DNA of 64,000 bases from Clostridiaceae bacterium Marseille-Q4145 (GTDB lineage: Bacteria; Bacillota; Clostridia; Lachnospirales; Lachnospiraceae), in contig JAGTTP010000002.1 of the NCBI GenBank assembly GCA_018223365.1, positions 310,001 to 374,000 of the forward strand. Reading direction: 5' to 3'. Below the pieces are notes generated by a model that was not told where the DNA came from, made no database searches, and saw only the letters and a list, made by a program, of their open reading frames with translations. Shown in pieces: positions 8,613 through 18,466 of the stretch; position 1 is the first letter of the stretch, and the number at the start of each line of letters is the position of its first letter. Made by a program: the position numbers and the translations under genes.

Positions 8613-9140
8613 TTAAATTTCTCCTTCCAGAATCACCTGTTTGTTCTTCACCAGGTAGTCAATCAGGGACACAACCGTCAAAATCAATGCGATCCAGGTA
8701 AGCACCAGACCAATCATGTCGAACACCCCACCCAGATTCAGAATCAATACAATGATCATGAGCATCTGGAAAGTCGTCTTAAATTTTCCCCAGTAGCTGG
8801 CCGCAATGACCACACCATTGTCAGAAGCCACCAGACGGAAACCACTGATGATAAATTCCCTGCTGATGATAACAATTACCATCCATGCCGGAAGACGTCC
8901 CATCTCCACCAGACAAATCATAGCCGCGCATACCAGAAGCTTATCCGCCAGCGGATCCATGAATTTTCCAAAATCTGTAATCAGATTATATTTTCTTGCA
9001 ATTTTTCCATCCAGAAGATCTGTAAGACTCGCAATAATAAATACAGCTACTGCCCACAGATCATAGCCATTCAGCATCAGTGCCACAAAAGGAATTACCA
9101 GGATCACCCGGAAAATCGTCAGTTTATTCGGCAGATTCAT
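8613..9140 (-). CDS. pgsA: CDP-diacylglycerol--glycerol-3-phosphate 3-phosphatidyltransferase
   Basis: Membrane enzyme making phosphatidylglycerophosphate, the precursor of phosphatidylglycerol. It shows the CDP-alcohol phosphotransferase signature D-G-x2-A-R-x8-G-x3-D-x3-D (LLDGKIARKYNLITDFGKF then MDPLADK) and about four to five membrane helices in 175 residues. The ATG at 9140 has AGGAGAG 7 bases ahead; an in-frame TTG at 9146 is poorer. Its start lies inside the 3' end of rimO (17-nt overlap), so the two are likely coupled. Confidence 0.94.
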   Translation of the reverse strand: MNLPNKLTIFRVILVIPFVALMLNGYDLWAVAVFIIASLTDLLDGKIARKYNLITDFGKFMDPLADKLLVCAAMICLVEMGRLPAWMVIVIISREFIISGFRLVASDNGVVIAASYWGKFKTTFQMLMIIVLILNLGGVFDMIGLVLTWIALILTVVSLIDYLVKNKQVILEGEI

Positions 9141-10464
9141 CGTCAATCTCTCCTATCAAATCATAATCATCCGCACCGGTCACTTTGACCTTTACAAAAT
9201 CACCGGACATGAGTTCCTCCAGGGTCTGGACAAACAGATAACCGTCCACACCCGGAGCATCCTTATAAGTTCTTGCCACATAAGCATACTCATCCGCTAC
9301 TTTTCCCTCAATCATACACCACAGGGATTTTCCAACCATATCCTCTGCTTTTTCAAAGGAAATCTCCTGCTGAAGCTCCATGATCTCGTCCCGACGCTCT
9401 TCTTTGACTTCTTCCGGGATCTGATCCGGCATAGTGGCAGCCGGAGTATCCTCCTCCGGAGAATAGGCAAATACACCCAGACGGTCGAATTCCATCTCAT
9501 CCACGAATGCCATCAGTTCCTCATGATCTTCCTGGGTTTCACCCGGGAAACCACTGATCAGCGTCGTACGAAGACAGATATCGGGAATCTCTTCTCTTAA
9601 TTTTGCAACAATTGCTCTTAAATCTGCCTGGGAAGTTCTGCGGCCCATTCTCTTTAAGATCCTATCGGAGGCATGCTGGATCGGAAGATCCAGATAGTGA
9701 CAGACTTTCGGCTCCTCCTTGATGGTCTGGATCAATTCATCATAAATCTCCTCCGGATAACAATACTGCACACGAATCCAGCGGATGCCTTTGATCTTGC
9801 ATAACTCTTTCAGCAACAGGTGCAGGCTTTTCTTTCCATATAAATCGGTTCCGTAAAGGGTTGTCTCCTGGGCTACCAGAATCAGTTCCTTCACACCCTG
9901 CTCTGCCAGTTCTTCTGCCTCCTTTACCAGACGCTCCATAGGGAAGCTTCGATAATTACCGCGCAGTTTTGGAATAATACAGTAGGTGCAGTGTTTGTCG
10001 CAGCCCTCTGCAATTTTCAGATGTGCATAATGTCCACCTGTAGTCAGTATTCTCTTTGCCGGAGTCAGCACCAGACGGTCAATATCCTCACATTTGAGCA
10101 TATGCTCACCACCTATAGCCTGCTCAATGGCTTCCACGATGCTGTCATAGGTAGTGGTGCCGAGAACCGCATCTACTTCCGGTATCTCGTCAATGATCTC
10201 CTGCTTATAACGCTGAGCCAGACATCCGGTCACAATCAGTGCCTTACATTTTCCTGCTTTCCGATACTCTGCCATCTCCAAGATTGTGTTAACACTCTCT
10301 TCCTTAGCATCACCAATAAAACAACAGGTATTTACCACAATGACGTCAGCTTCCGTCTCATCATCGGTAAATGTATAACCTTTGTTTGAAAGCAGTCCCA
10401 GCATAACTTCAGAATCCACCAGATTCTTGTCACAGCCAAGAGATACAAATAAAATGTTCATCAT
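9124..10464 (-). CDS. rimO: Ribosomal protein S12 methylthiotransferase
   Basis: RimO adds a methylthio group to an aspartate of ribosomal protein S12. Visible domains: N-terminal UPF0004 with three cysteines (SLGCDKN, NTCCFIGDA, TGCLAQR), the radical-SAM core with C-x3-C-x2-C (GCDKHCTYC) and a C-terminal TRAM segment. The short forms GNYRSFP and HYLDLPIQHASD and the N-terminal SLGCDKNLVDSEVM favour RimO over the tRNA enzyme MiaB. Start at 10464 has AAGGAGAC upstream; the frame extends further but only into the promoter/terminator region. It overlaps pgsA by 17 nt. Confidence 0.94.
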   Translation of the reverse strand: MMNILFVSLGCDKNLVDSEVMLGLLSNKGYTFTDDETEADVIVVNTCCFIGDAKEESVNTILEMAEYRKAGKCKALIVTGCLAQRYKQEIIDEIPEVDAVLGTTTYDSIVEAIEQAIGGEHMLKCEDIDRLVLTPAKRILTTGGHYAHLKIAEGCDKHCTYCIIPKLRGNYRSFPMERLVKEAEELAEQGVKELILVAQETTLYGTDLYGKKSLHLLLKELCKIKGIRWIRVQYCYPEEIYDELIQTIKEEPKVCHYLDLPIQHASDRILKRMGRRTSQADLRAIVAKLREEIPDICLRTTLISGFPGETQEDHEELMAFVDEMEFDRLGVFAYSPEEDTPAATMPDQIPEEVKEERRDEIMELQQEISFEKAEDMVGKSLWCMIEGKVADEYAYVARTYKDAPGVDGYLFVQTLEELMSGDFVKVKVTGADDYDLIGEIDDESAE

Positions 10465-10503
10465 AAATGATGTAGTCTCCTTTATCTTTATAGATTCCAT
10501 AGT

Positions 10504-10533
10504 ATTATAATACAGAAAGCCCCGGGAAAGCAA
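10504..10533 (-). promoter_or_regulatory. Promoter of rimO embedded in the upstream terminator
   Basis: Minus-strand TTGCTT (10528-10533) and TATAAT (10504-10509) are 18 bases apart. The -35 box lies in the loop/second arm of the symporter terminator hairpin (10519-10550). Predicted start near 10497, about 33 bases before the rimO ATG. Confidence 0.6.
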
Positions 10534-10550
10534 TACCGCTTTCCCGAGGC
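10519..10550 (-). terminator. Terminator of the alanine/sodium symporter gene
   Basis: A 13-bp stem with one G-T type mismatch (arms 10519-10531 and 10538-10550) and 6-base loop, followed on the minus strand by TTTCTGTATT. It separates the symporter gene from rimO. Confidence 0.7.
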
Positions 10551-10584
10551 CCTATTCTTTCCTGTTTTCTATCTCATAATCATG

Positions 10585-11982
10585 TTAAGCTACGTCTTCT
10601 TTTTCTGTATTCAGCACCGGAACTGCTTCATTACTGTGTGCATCCAGATTATTGATATATTTTCTGGTTTCTTTCATAATCACCGGAGACAGCAGGAGCA
10701 CTGCCACCAGATTCGGAATCGCCATCAATGCATTCAGGATATCAGCAATAGTCCATACCAGATCCAACGCTACAACCGGAGCAATGGCAGCTACTACAAT
10801 ATAGAGAACACGATACGGAACCAATGCTTTTTTACCCAGGCAGTACTCTACACAGCGTTCTCCGTAATATGCCCAGCCAAGAACAGTGGAGTATGCGAAG
10901 AGAATAATTCCAAATACGAGAATCATCGGTCCTATGTACGGAATCTGATCAAAAGCCAGTGTCGTTAAAACACCTCCATTGTCCACTCCGGAAATATCAA
11001 TATTGGGATTTTTCATAATACTGGTAACCAGTACCAGACCGGTCATGGCACATACAACCACAGTATCCCAAAAAGTTCCGGTTGCGGATACCAGTGCCTG
11101 GCGCACCGGATTTCTCGTCTGTGCAGCTGCAGCTGCGATCGGGGCAGAACCCATACCGGACTCATTTGAAAACAATCCTCTCGCAACCCCATAATGCAGT
11201 GCCAGCATGATACCTCCGCCAGTCAGACCGCCTGCAGCTGCTCCCGGCTGGAATGCCAGCGTTACGATCGTCTTCAATGCCGGAAGAAGAAAATCTCCGT
11301 TGATACAAAGAATTACGAAACATCCAAGCACATAAAATAATGCCATGAACGGAACCAGCTTCTCACATACGCTGGAAATAGACTTGATTCCTCCAAAAAT
11401 AACCAACGCTGTAAAAAATGCAACTGCACCTCCTACCAGCCATGTCGGAATGCCAAGATTCTCAGTGCAAACAGTTGCGATGGCGTTGACCTGTGTCGCA
11501 CATCCGATTCCAAAGGATGCAAAGGCTGCAAAGAATGCGAAAATCAGACCCAGCCATTTCATGTTCAGCCCTCTCTCCAGTGCATACATAGCGCCTCCCT
11601 GCATGCGTCCGTCAGAAGTTTTTACTCTGTATTTCACTGCAATCAGAGACTCTGCATATTTGGTAGCAATTCCAAATACACCAGTCAGCCAGCACCACAG
11701 TACCGCTCCCGGACCGCCAAGGTAAATTGCAGTTCCCACACCAATGATATTTCCGGTTCCAATAGTGGAAGCCAGCGCCGTTGCCAATGCTCCGAACTGA
11801 CTGACCTCACCTTCTGCTTCTGTATCCTTTGTCACGGAAAGCTTGATTGCTGTTCCGATCTTCCGTTGGATACCTCCCGTACAGACTGTCATTACAATGT
11901 GTGTTCCCAACAATAAGATGATCATTGGCCATCCCCACACAAGTCCGTCCAGTTCATTGATGAAATTTACGATCATTTTCAT
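10585..11982 (-). CDS. Sodium:alanine symporter family protein (AGCS)
   Basis: A 465-residue cytoplasmic membrane carrier that brings in alanine or glycine with sodium. About ten to eleven hydrophobic helices can be traced, with AGCS landmarks: GALATALASTIGTGNIIGVG near residue 65, GGPGAVLWCWLTG, YGVARGLFSNESGMGSAPIAA, and GVDNGGVL. Length is normal. It has its own promoter (12024-12051) and terminator (10519-10550), so it is monocistronic. ATG at 11982 follows GGGGGAGAAA; an ATG two codons later is possible. Whether alanine or glycine is preferred is not visible. Confidence 0.93.
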   Translation of the reverse strand: MKMIVNFINELDGLVWGWPMIILLLGTHIVMTVCTGGIQRKIGTAIKLSVTKDTEAEGEVSQFGALATALASTIGTGNIIGVGTAIYLGGPGAVLWCWLTGVFGIATKYAESLIAVKYRVKTSDGRMQGGAMYALERGLNMKWLGLIFAFFAAFASFGIGCATQVNAIATVCTENLGIPTWLVGGAVAFFTALVIFGGIKSISSVCEKLVPFMALFYVLGCFVILCINGDFLLPALKTIVTLAFQPGAAAGGLTGGGIMLALHYGVARGLFSNESGMGSAPIAAAAAQTRNPVRQALVSATGTFWDTVVVCAMTGLVLVTSIMKNPNIDISGVDNGGVLTTLAFDQIPYIGPMILVFGIILFAYSTVLGWAYYGERCVEYCLGKKALVPYRVLYIVVAAIAPVVALDLVWTIADILNALMAIPNLVAVLLLSPVIMKETRKYINNLDAHSNEAVPVLNTEKEDVA

Positions 11983-12023
11983 TCTGCTTTCTCCCCCTTG
12001 TTCACGTGTTGTATTTTTGTACT

Positions 12024-12051
12024 ATTGTATCATTGTATACAGTTTTATCAA
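12024..12051 (-). promoter_or_regulatory. Promoter of the AGCS symporter gene
   Basis: Minus-strand TTGATA (12046-12051), 16-base spacer, TACAAT (12024-12029). It sits in the 297-base gap before the symporter; the rest of that gap holds the upstream terminator (12101-12129) and no gene that I can see. Confidence 0.65.
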
Positions 12052-12100
12052 GAATAATTTATTTTTTAACAAAAATACAGAATTTTTAAATGATTTTGAA

Positions 12101-12129
12101 AAGAACGCAGAAAATTTTTCTGCGTTCTT
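12101..12129 (-). terminator. Terminator of the giant Ig-protein operon
   Basis: Arms AAGAACGCAGAA and TTCTGCGTTCTT form a near-perfect palindrome with a minimal AT loop, T-rich on both sides. It lies about 150 bases after the stop of the giant gene. Confidence 0.6.
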
Positions 12130-12279
12130 CTATGTGATCTATGATTTTCAGCATCTATTATCAGCCATTACAGGGTCTTCTCTCCATTCACATACAGATG
12201 ATCGGATTTTCGTGTTAAAATTATGGGCGGGCTGTGAAAAAAATATGAAATGCTTAAGGCTGTATCTGCAGCCTGGCAA

Positions 12280-15200
12280 TCAATTCCTTCGCCAGATCCT
12301 AATCATCAGACAGATCACTCCCAGCGTTCCTGCTACACCTGCAATTGTTCCATAGAGTTTTTGCTTATTGTTATAGAACCGTACCCACGCACTGGTAGAC
12401 AAGGTGAATGTAATGCTCTGTGGTTCTGAAATATTTCCTGCGCGGTCGGTTGCCGTTACAATGACTTTCTGAACCTTTGCATTTTCCTTCAGTGTATATT
12501 CCAGTTTACCGGATGCTGCTTCAATGGCTCCGTCATCTGCCACATACTCCACGCTGTCTATCACATCATTCTCATCTGCCCCATTGACTACCTGGATATT
12601 CAGTCGTTCCATTTCGTTATTATCGAAATAATTAACAAGAAGCGGCATACTGGCTTCATTATAGAATCCACCTTCTTCCACACCTGTCAAAGTCACAGTC
12701 GGACCTTCCGTATCCTTGCAAAATTCAATCACAGACGCATATTCTTCTGATGCCGGATTTTCATTTGTCGTTGCATTCTCCAGTGTATCTTTGGAATATA
12801 CAAGTACCTTATAAGTTCCATCTTCTACAAAATTGGATGCATGAATCTGATATTCCGTCTGCTTCCAGTTACAGTCATTTCCAGAGTCCCCCTGCTGCTG
12901 TACACTGTAGTTAGTATCTTTTGTCAGCTGCGTTTCTTCTTCACTGTTTCTGGCCACATCAATCCAGGAATCTGCCTGATTACTCAGGTTGTATTCTGTC
13001 AGTGTCAGTTCCTGTGCCTCGTTTGTATAATACTGTTCCAGCAAAGCAGATGTCTCTTCACCAAGTACATAGACAGAGCCATAACGGTTCAGTGAAAATG
13101 TAACGCAAGTCTCATCGCTGTTCGGATTTCCCGCCATATCCTGTACTCTCACGTTCAGTGTATAGACCGCATCATTTTCCGGCATCTGCTCCAGTTCCTT
13201 CAGCTGCCAGGTACTTCCATTCAATCCTCCGAAATCAGTCATTTCCTCTTCGGAATCCCATTTCATTCTTGACATGGTAACTGTCACACCAGCCGGATCA
13301 AAGTTCGTATCATCGATAGTGATATACGGTACAAATGCACTGTCACTTTTACCGTAAGCTGTCATATCTTCCACATCATGGAATGTAATCACCGGTGCTG
13401 TCTGGTCAATGACAAACTCTTCGCAGTCTATCGGAAGTGATACATTTCCCGCCATATCCGTGACGGTACCGGAAAAACTGTAGATTCCGTCCATATGAAA
13501 TGTTGCGGAAGAAGATTTTCCGGTGAATGTAAATGCCGGTGCTGCTCCGCCACCAGACACATTTACGGTAATGTCTGCCTGTCCGCCAAAATTCACGTCA
13601 TCAACCAAGAGAGTTGCTGTTCTTGCGCTGTTGTAATACTTGCCATTTGCCGGATCATTCCGGTCAAATTCCAAAGTCAGTACCGGAGCTGTCTTATCAA
13701 TCACAAAATCCTGGGATGCTGTTCCGGAATAGCTGATGCTTTCCGCACTCTGTCCCAGCAGATCTTCTCCTGAAATATCAAGTGTATACTCGCCATCCAC
13801 ATGGTAAGTAATCTCTGCTGTCCACTTATCATCGTCACCATTGGCATCGCTGCCTTTACTGTAGCTCCAGCTGCTGATATTCGAAGACTGTGTGGAAATG
13901 TCAATCAGATCAGAACTGAAATTACGCTCCGTCACCGTTACGGTTGCCACACGATCCGCTTTAAAATACCGTCCGTTCTGCGCATCATTATTATCGTATT
14001 CCACTTCAATGGTCGGCGCTGTCACATCAATTCCAAATGTATAGTTTCTGGTATTGGTATTTCCCGCATTATCCTTTGCATTCACCACAACACGGATATC
14101 ATTATAGTTATGGCTGGATGCATTCACGGTAATTGTTCTGTCAATATTGAAGACTAACGAAAAATCCTCATAATTCTCATTCCATTTTGTAGTGGACTCT
14201 GGATTCAGTACCTGTCTGTCACCGGCTACTTCTGATCCGTTTATATACAGATGATACGTTACTTCACTCAGTCCGGAACTCTTAGAACCACCATACGGAT
14301 CGGTTACCTTAATATGAAGCGGTACATCATCCTTAAAGAGAGAGGTTCCTTTTGTTTCACGCTCATCACTCTCAGAGGTTGCCACTACAGAAATGGTCGG
14401 AGCCAGTTCATCCATGGTCGGCGGTGTCACATCCAGATAAATTTTATTGGTCTTTGCAAGGAAACTCATATTTCCTGCACGGTCAGTCATACTGATACCG
14501 GAAATTCTGAAAATCTGTTCTCCACTGACACTGTTCTCTCTGCTCTGCTGATAAGAGAAACCATTTCCTTTTATCTCTGCTGCCTCTTTTACTTCATCAT
14601 TCTCCAGACGATCCGTGGTGTATGCAATCTGTACCGGGCTGAAGTCGTCTGATGTAATCTGAATATATGCCTCTTTTTCTGTCCGATACGGCGCTGCCTG
14701 ATCCACCGCACCATCCTGTACCTGAATCTGATAGTATGTCTCTTTTCCGTTACCTACGGTAAGAGTTCCTGTCGGCTTTGTTTTATCAACTATAATGTAG
14801 CAGCTGGTATTTCCTTCCATATCTTCATTGATGCCGCTTCCCTTTTTCATGACCAGAGCATTTCCAGCTTTATCAGTTCCATAGACCGCATAGCGGAACA
14901 CTCCTTCCATACTTTCACTGTCTGTATAGATATTGTTTCCGTTATTGTATGTATCACCGGTCAGTTTTTTGTAATCAGATATTGTAGCTGCAGAAGCATC
15001 ATAAGCACCTGCCGCTGTCATTCCTTTATTAAGAAAAACCTTCCCTGCATCAAAGTTGGTATCTTCCACTACAACAGTAACCCGATAATCTCCGTTAAAA
15101 TAATAACGTCCATCCTCCTGCTTCTTCTGATTGGTAACCGCTGCATCTGGAGTTACCTGGAAAGTAAAGACCGGTGGGGTTGTGTCACGGATAATAGTAT

Positions 15201-18200
15201 ATGGTATGGCGTCTCCGTCTTTACCGGACACATTTTCCTTAAATCCGTCCATCGTCCCCGGAGGCTGTTCTCTGACAGTCAGGGTGTTTCCTGCGCGATC
15301 AGTTCCATAGATACTGAGATCATATCTTCCGTCTTCTTTATCAATCTTATAAATAGTCTTTTTATTGCTGATATTCTCCACCGTTCCCTGTCCGTCTTTC
15401 CGGCATATCGTAAACAGTTTCGTAAAATCAATGCCACAGGAATTATCACCGTATTGATCTGTTACTGCAATTTCTGCTGTAACATCTTTGTTGTAGTAGT
15501 ACTCAGTGCCATATCCATTCGGATCGGCTTTGGAAGTATAAGTAATCACAGCAACCGGTGCGACTGTATCCACGACTCTTGCATAAGAGAGGTTGACCGT
15601 TCCATTTTCTGCTTCTGCCTCATCCCATATTTCGTGTTCATATCCATTTTCAGCCAGAACCAGCGGATTTCCCGCAAGGTCCGTTCCTGCTGCTTTAAGA
15701 TCGGAATATCGGCCGTCTGCTTTCATTGTAAATGTGATTTGTCCGGATTCTGCAGTCCGTAAATCCCCTTCCACATCATTTCCGTCTTTTTTCATGGAAG
15801 TCTGCCAGATCTCCGTGGAATCAGATGGTAAGTTTTCGTCTTCAATTGTAATTACAGTCGTAATTGTTTTATTAATATAATAATCAATTCCATCGTACGG
15901 ACTGCCATCCGGTTCTCCATTCAGATTTTCACTGGTTACGATCCGGGTAACTACCGGGCTCACCTTGTCCATCACCATAGATGCACCTTCATAATCCAAT
16001 TGATTTCCTGCCAGATCCTGATAATGACTCTCTACGGTGTAAACATCATTCTCTTCTGTCCCATTGATTCCTGTCAGATTTACGATCGCTTTATGAAGTT
16101 CTCCGTCATGTTCCCACGTCACCGTATATCCTTCTGTGATCTGCTGACCGTTCTTTTTGACCACGATACTGGAATCATTATCAAGATCTGGATCAAAATT
16201 CTTCTCCAGAATAGAAATCTGTATCTGATGTGCAGTCGCCTTCTGCCCATAGTATATATTTCCATCTGTACCTATATGGGTATATCCATCATAGGAAGCA
16301 TCTACAAGCTTCGGTGTCTCATTATCAAAGTTTAGAATCCAGTCGGATTTTACGGTTTCATTTCCGCAGAAATCAACTGCTGTTACCGTCAGAATATAGT
16401 TGCCATTCAAAGGCTGTCCCTGGTCATCATTTTGAAGGACAATCTGATCTTTTGCCTTTGTTCTGGATGCTTTTACAACATCCATCGTAAGAGGCATGAA
16501 AGCTTCCGCATCTTCTGCTGTCAGAACAATATCTCCTGCTGTTCCGTCTTTATTCTGTCTGCTCAGACTGTAAGTCAGTGACTGAATTCCGGAATATGAA
16601 TACGGTTCTGTCCCATCTTCTTTGGCATCTTCTGCCGTAATATTCAGGGTATGTGCATTTCTCGGCATATCAAAATCATAGCCCTGATCCTGGCAGGTCA
16701 CAGTAACCGTCGGTGCTGTATTTTCCAGAATCAGCAGATAGAACGGTCCTCCAAAGCTGTTGTTTGCCACTTTGTCAGCTGCCTGAATATAAAGATATCC
16801 GGACGCCGGAACGGTCACTGTTACTTTATAGTTTTCTCTATCCTGTGATACTGTGGCGGATTTTTTCCATGCAGAATCTGTTTCTTCTGGAAGTGTTCCG
16901 TCTTCTTTCATCGTCTTGTTGTCTCCGATAAAATAACGGATCGAATCTGCATCTACACCACTGCCATCTGTATCTTTGATGATAATGGTAAACTCTGTAC
17001 TTTCTTCTCCGAAATTGATCTTCTTAATCTCATCAATCTGGTAGGTCGGCTCATCCCCATCACACTGTAATTCAATGGTATAGGGACCATAATACCATAC
17101 GGTATTGTCTTCTTTTGTCTGCTTTACATAATACGTCTTGCCGGACTCTGTTATGAGACTGTCCGTATACTGCACATACTGATCTGTCAGCAGCTGATAG
17201 CCCTCATCAACCGTTAAGGGAAGTCCTGCTTCGTTATACCAGTAGGCTTCATCTGTTCCTTTTATACCTGCAGAAAGAAGAATACCGCTTACTTCATCCT
17301 CCGTAAGGGCAAACGTCTGATCTTCTTTTGCCTGAGTCATATCATAATCAGAAGTCTCTGGTGCCTTCGGTGCAATCTCTGCAGTTATCTTCAGATCATT
17401 TGCAGCGGGAACATCGGCATCCAGCACATAATTAGCACTGTCCGTTCCTTCCAGTTCGAAACTGTCCCTCAGGCTGTTCAGTGATACCGTATTGCTGCCC
17501 AGCTTATTCTCTTCATAAGAAAGGCTGCTCCAGGGTGCATCATCTCTGACCTTCAGAGACACTTCATCACCATCGACAATCCCCTCAAGGGAAAGTGCAT
17601 TTTCAATCGCGGTGATATTATCTGTTGTCAGTGCTGTTGTTCCATCGCTGACTTTTGTTACAATTGGTCCCTCTGCCGTACCTTCCGTAACCTTTACCTG
17701 CAGTTTTACCGGATGTATGGTCAGCTCCTTCTCGAGACTTCCAGCGGACTTAAAGTAACCATTTCCATCTGTGGATACTTTTACTTTAAAAGCGCCTACT
17801 TCACGTGCAGTTACCTTTCCTTCTTTCGTTACTTCAGCTATTTCCGTCCCATCTGTCTCCTCAAAATAAAGCGGAGGCATTTTGTCTTCACTGACTGTTT
17901 CATCACCAGACTTTACAGTTGCCGTCAACTGTGCTTCTTTTCCATAGGTAACATCGATATCATCGACAGAAATTTCTGTAATTTCTACTTTTTTTAGGAT
18001 AATCTGAACACTGTCTTCTTTATCACCGGCTTTTGCAGTAACGGTTACCGTCTCTTCGTCATCCGCCAGTTCATGAAATGTCAGTTCTCCAGTGGATGAA
18101 TTTATTGAAGCAGTACTTCCCTCATTGACTGACCATGTGGTCGTTGGAGCATTACAGTATTCCTCATCCGGTATAAGAGCTGCTGCAAATTGCACACTGT

Positions 18201-18453
18201 CTGTAAATGCCGGATAAAATTCTGTTTCTGCTGGCTGTTCAATTGTAATGGAGGTTACATCTTTGGTCACTTTTACTGCACACTCGGCTGTTTTTCCTTC
18301 CTGTGTAGTAACCGTGACAATCGCAGAGCCTGTTTCTTCTTCTGTCTGTTCCTCCTGCTCTTCAGCACGGGTAATCATACTCCAATTCTCAACAGAAACC
18401 AGATTTGACATCAACACAGCCGTGCATATCAGTGCCAGAATTCTCTTATGCAT
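12280..18453 (-). CDS. Giant Ig-like repeat surface protein (2057 aa)
   Basis: A secreted, membrane-anchored protein. Seen: signal peptide at residues 1-30 (KRILALICTAVLMSNLVSV), Big-type Ig segments (about 35-240), an MBG/YDG-like stretch (VDDIDVTYGKEAQLTATVKS), then about eleven degenerate repeats of roughly 100-130 residues. Each repeat opens with [VI]xDxTAPx, often continues with NGxYY and a V-x-D-x-NF turn, and contains DxAGN (e.g. DKTAPVLTLEFDRND, DQTAPVITFHDVED); this is the bacterial Ig-like (Big_3-type) fold. The C-terminus is one membrane helix (LYGTIAGVAGTLGVICLMI) and basic tail RIWRRN; I see no LPXTG. AGGAGGAG precedes the ATG. It is the last gene of the kinase/phosphatase operon. 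Adhesin or surface-stalk function is inferred. Confidence 0.85.
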   Translation of the reverse strand: MHKRILALICTAVLMSNLVSVENWSMITRAEEQEEQTEEETGSAIVTVTTQEGKTAECAVKVTKDVTSITIEQPAETEFYPAFTDSVQFAAALIPDEEYCNAPTTTWSVNEGSTASINSSTGELTFHELADDEETVTVTAKAGDKEDSVQIILKKVEITEISVDDIDVTYGKEAQLTATVKSGDETVSEDKMPPLYFEETDGTEIAEVTKEGKVTAREVGAFKVKVSTDGNGYFKSAGSLEKELTIHPVKLQVKVTEGTAEGPIVTKVSDGTTALTTDNITAIENALSLEGIVDGDEVSLKVRDDAPWSSLSYEENKLGSNTVSLNSLRDSFELEGTDSANYVLDADVPAANDLKITAEIAPKAPETSDYDMTQAKEDQTFALTEDEVSGILLSAGIKGTDEAYWYNEAGLPLTVDEGYQLLTDQYVQYTDSLITESGKTYYVKQTKEDNTVWYYGPYTIELQCDGDEPTYQIDEIKKINFGEESTEFTIIIKDTDGSGVDADSIRYFIGDNKTMKEDGTLPEETDSAWKKSATVSQDRENYKVTVTVPASGYLYIQAADKVANNSFGGPFYLLILENTAPTVTVTCQDQGYDFDMPRNAHTLNITAEDAKEDGTEPYSYSGIQSLTYSLSRQNKDGTAGDIVLTAEDAEAFMPLTMDVVKASRTKAKDQIVLQNDDQGQPLNGNYILTVTAVDFCGNETVKSDWILNFDNETPKLVDASYDGYTHIGTDGNIYYGQKATAHQIQISILEKNFDPDLDNDSSIVVKKNGQQITEGYTVTWEHDGELHKAIVNLTGINGTEENDVYTVESHYQDLAGNQLDYEGASMVMDKVSPVVTRIVTSENLNGEPDGSPYDGIDYYINKTITTVITIEDENLPSDSTEIWQTSMKKDGNDVEGDLRTAESGQITFTMKADGRYSDLKAAGTDLAGNPLVLAENGYEHEIWDEAEAENGTVNLSYARVVDTVAPVAVITYTSKADPNGYGTEYYYNKDVTAEIAVTDQYGDNSCGIDFTKLFTICRKDGQGTVENISNKKTIYKIDKEDGRYDLSIYGTDRAGNTLTVREQPPGTMDGFKENVSGKDGDAIPYTIIRDTTPPVFTFQVTPDAAVTNQKKQEDGRYYFNGDYRVTVVVEDTNFDAGKVFLNKGMTAAGAYDASAATISDYKKLTGDTYNNGNNIYTDSESMEGVFRYAVYGTDKAGNALVMKKGSGINEDMEGNTSCYIIVDKTKPTGTLTVGNGKETYYQIQVQDGAVDQAAPYRTEKEAYIQITSDDFSPVQIAYTTDRLENDEVKEAAEIKGNGFSYQQSRENSVSGEQIFRISGISMTDRAGNMSFLAKTNKIYLDVTPPTMDELAPTISVVATSESDERETKGTSLFKDDVPLHIKVTDPYGGSKSSGLSEVTYHLYINGSEVAGDRQVLNPESTTKWNENYEDFSLVFNIDRTITVNASSHNYNDIRVVVNAKDNAGNTNTRNYTFGIDVTAPTIEVEYDNNDAQNGRYFKADRVATVTVTERNFSSDLIDISTQSSNISSWSYSKGSDANGDDDKWTAEITYHVDGEYTLDISGEDLLGQSAESISYSGTASQDFVIDKTAPVLTLEFDRNDPANGKYYNSARTATLLVDDVNFGGQADITVNVSGGGAAPAFTFTGKSSSATFHMDGIYSFSGTVTDMAGNVSLPIDCEEFVIDQTAPVITFHDVEDMTAYGKSDSAFVPYITIDDTNFDPAGVTVTMSRMKWDSEEEMTDFGGLNGSTWQLKELEQMPENDAVYTLNVRVQDMAGNPNSDETCVTFSLNRYGSVYVLGEETSALLEQYYTNEAQELTLTEYNLSNQADSWIDVARNSEEETQLTKDTNYSVQQQGDSGNDCNWKQTEYQIHASNFVEDGTYKVLVYSKDTLENATTNENPASEEYASVIEFCKDTEGPTVTLTGVEEGGFYNEASMPLLVNYFDNNEMERLNIQVVNGADENDVIDSVEYVADDGAIEAASGKLEYTLKENAKVQKVIVTATDRAGNISEPQSITFTLSTSAWVRFYNNKQKLYGTIAGVAGTLGVICLMIRIWRRN

Positions 18454-18466
18454 TTTCTTCTCCTCC

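Noticed and set aside
12280..12420. Sortase signal at the C-terminus of the giant Ig protein
   Set aside because: The end is a hydrophobic helix with a basic tail, but no LPXTG-like motif precedes it.
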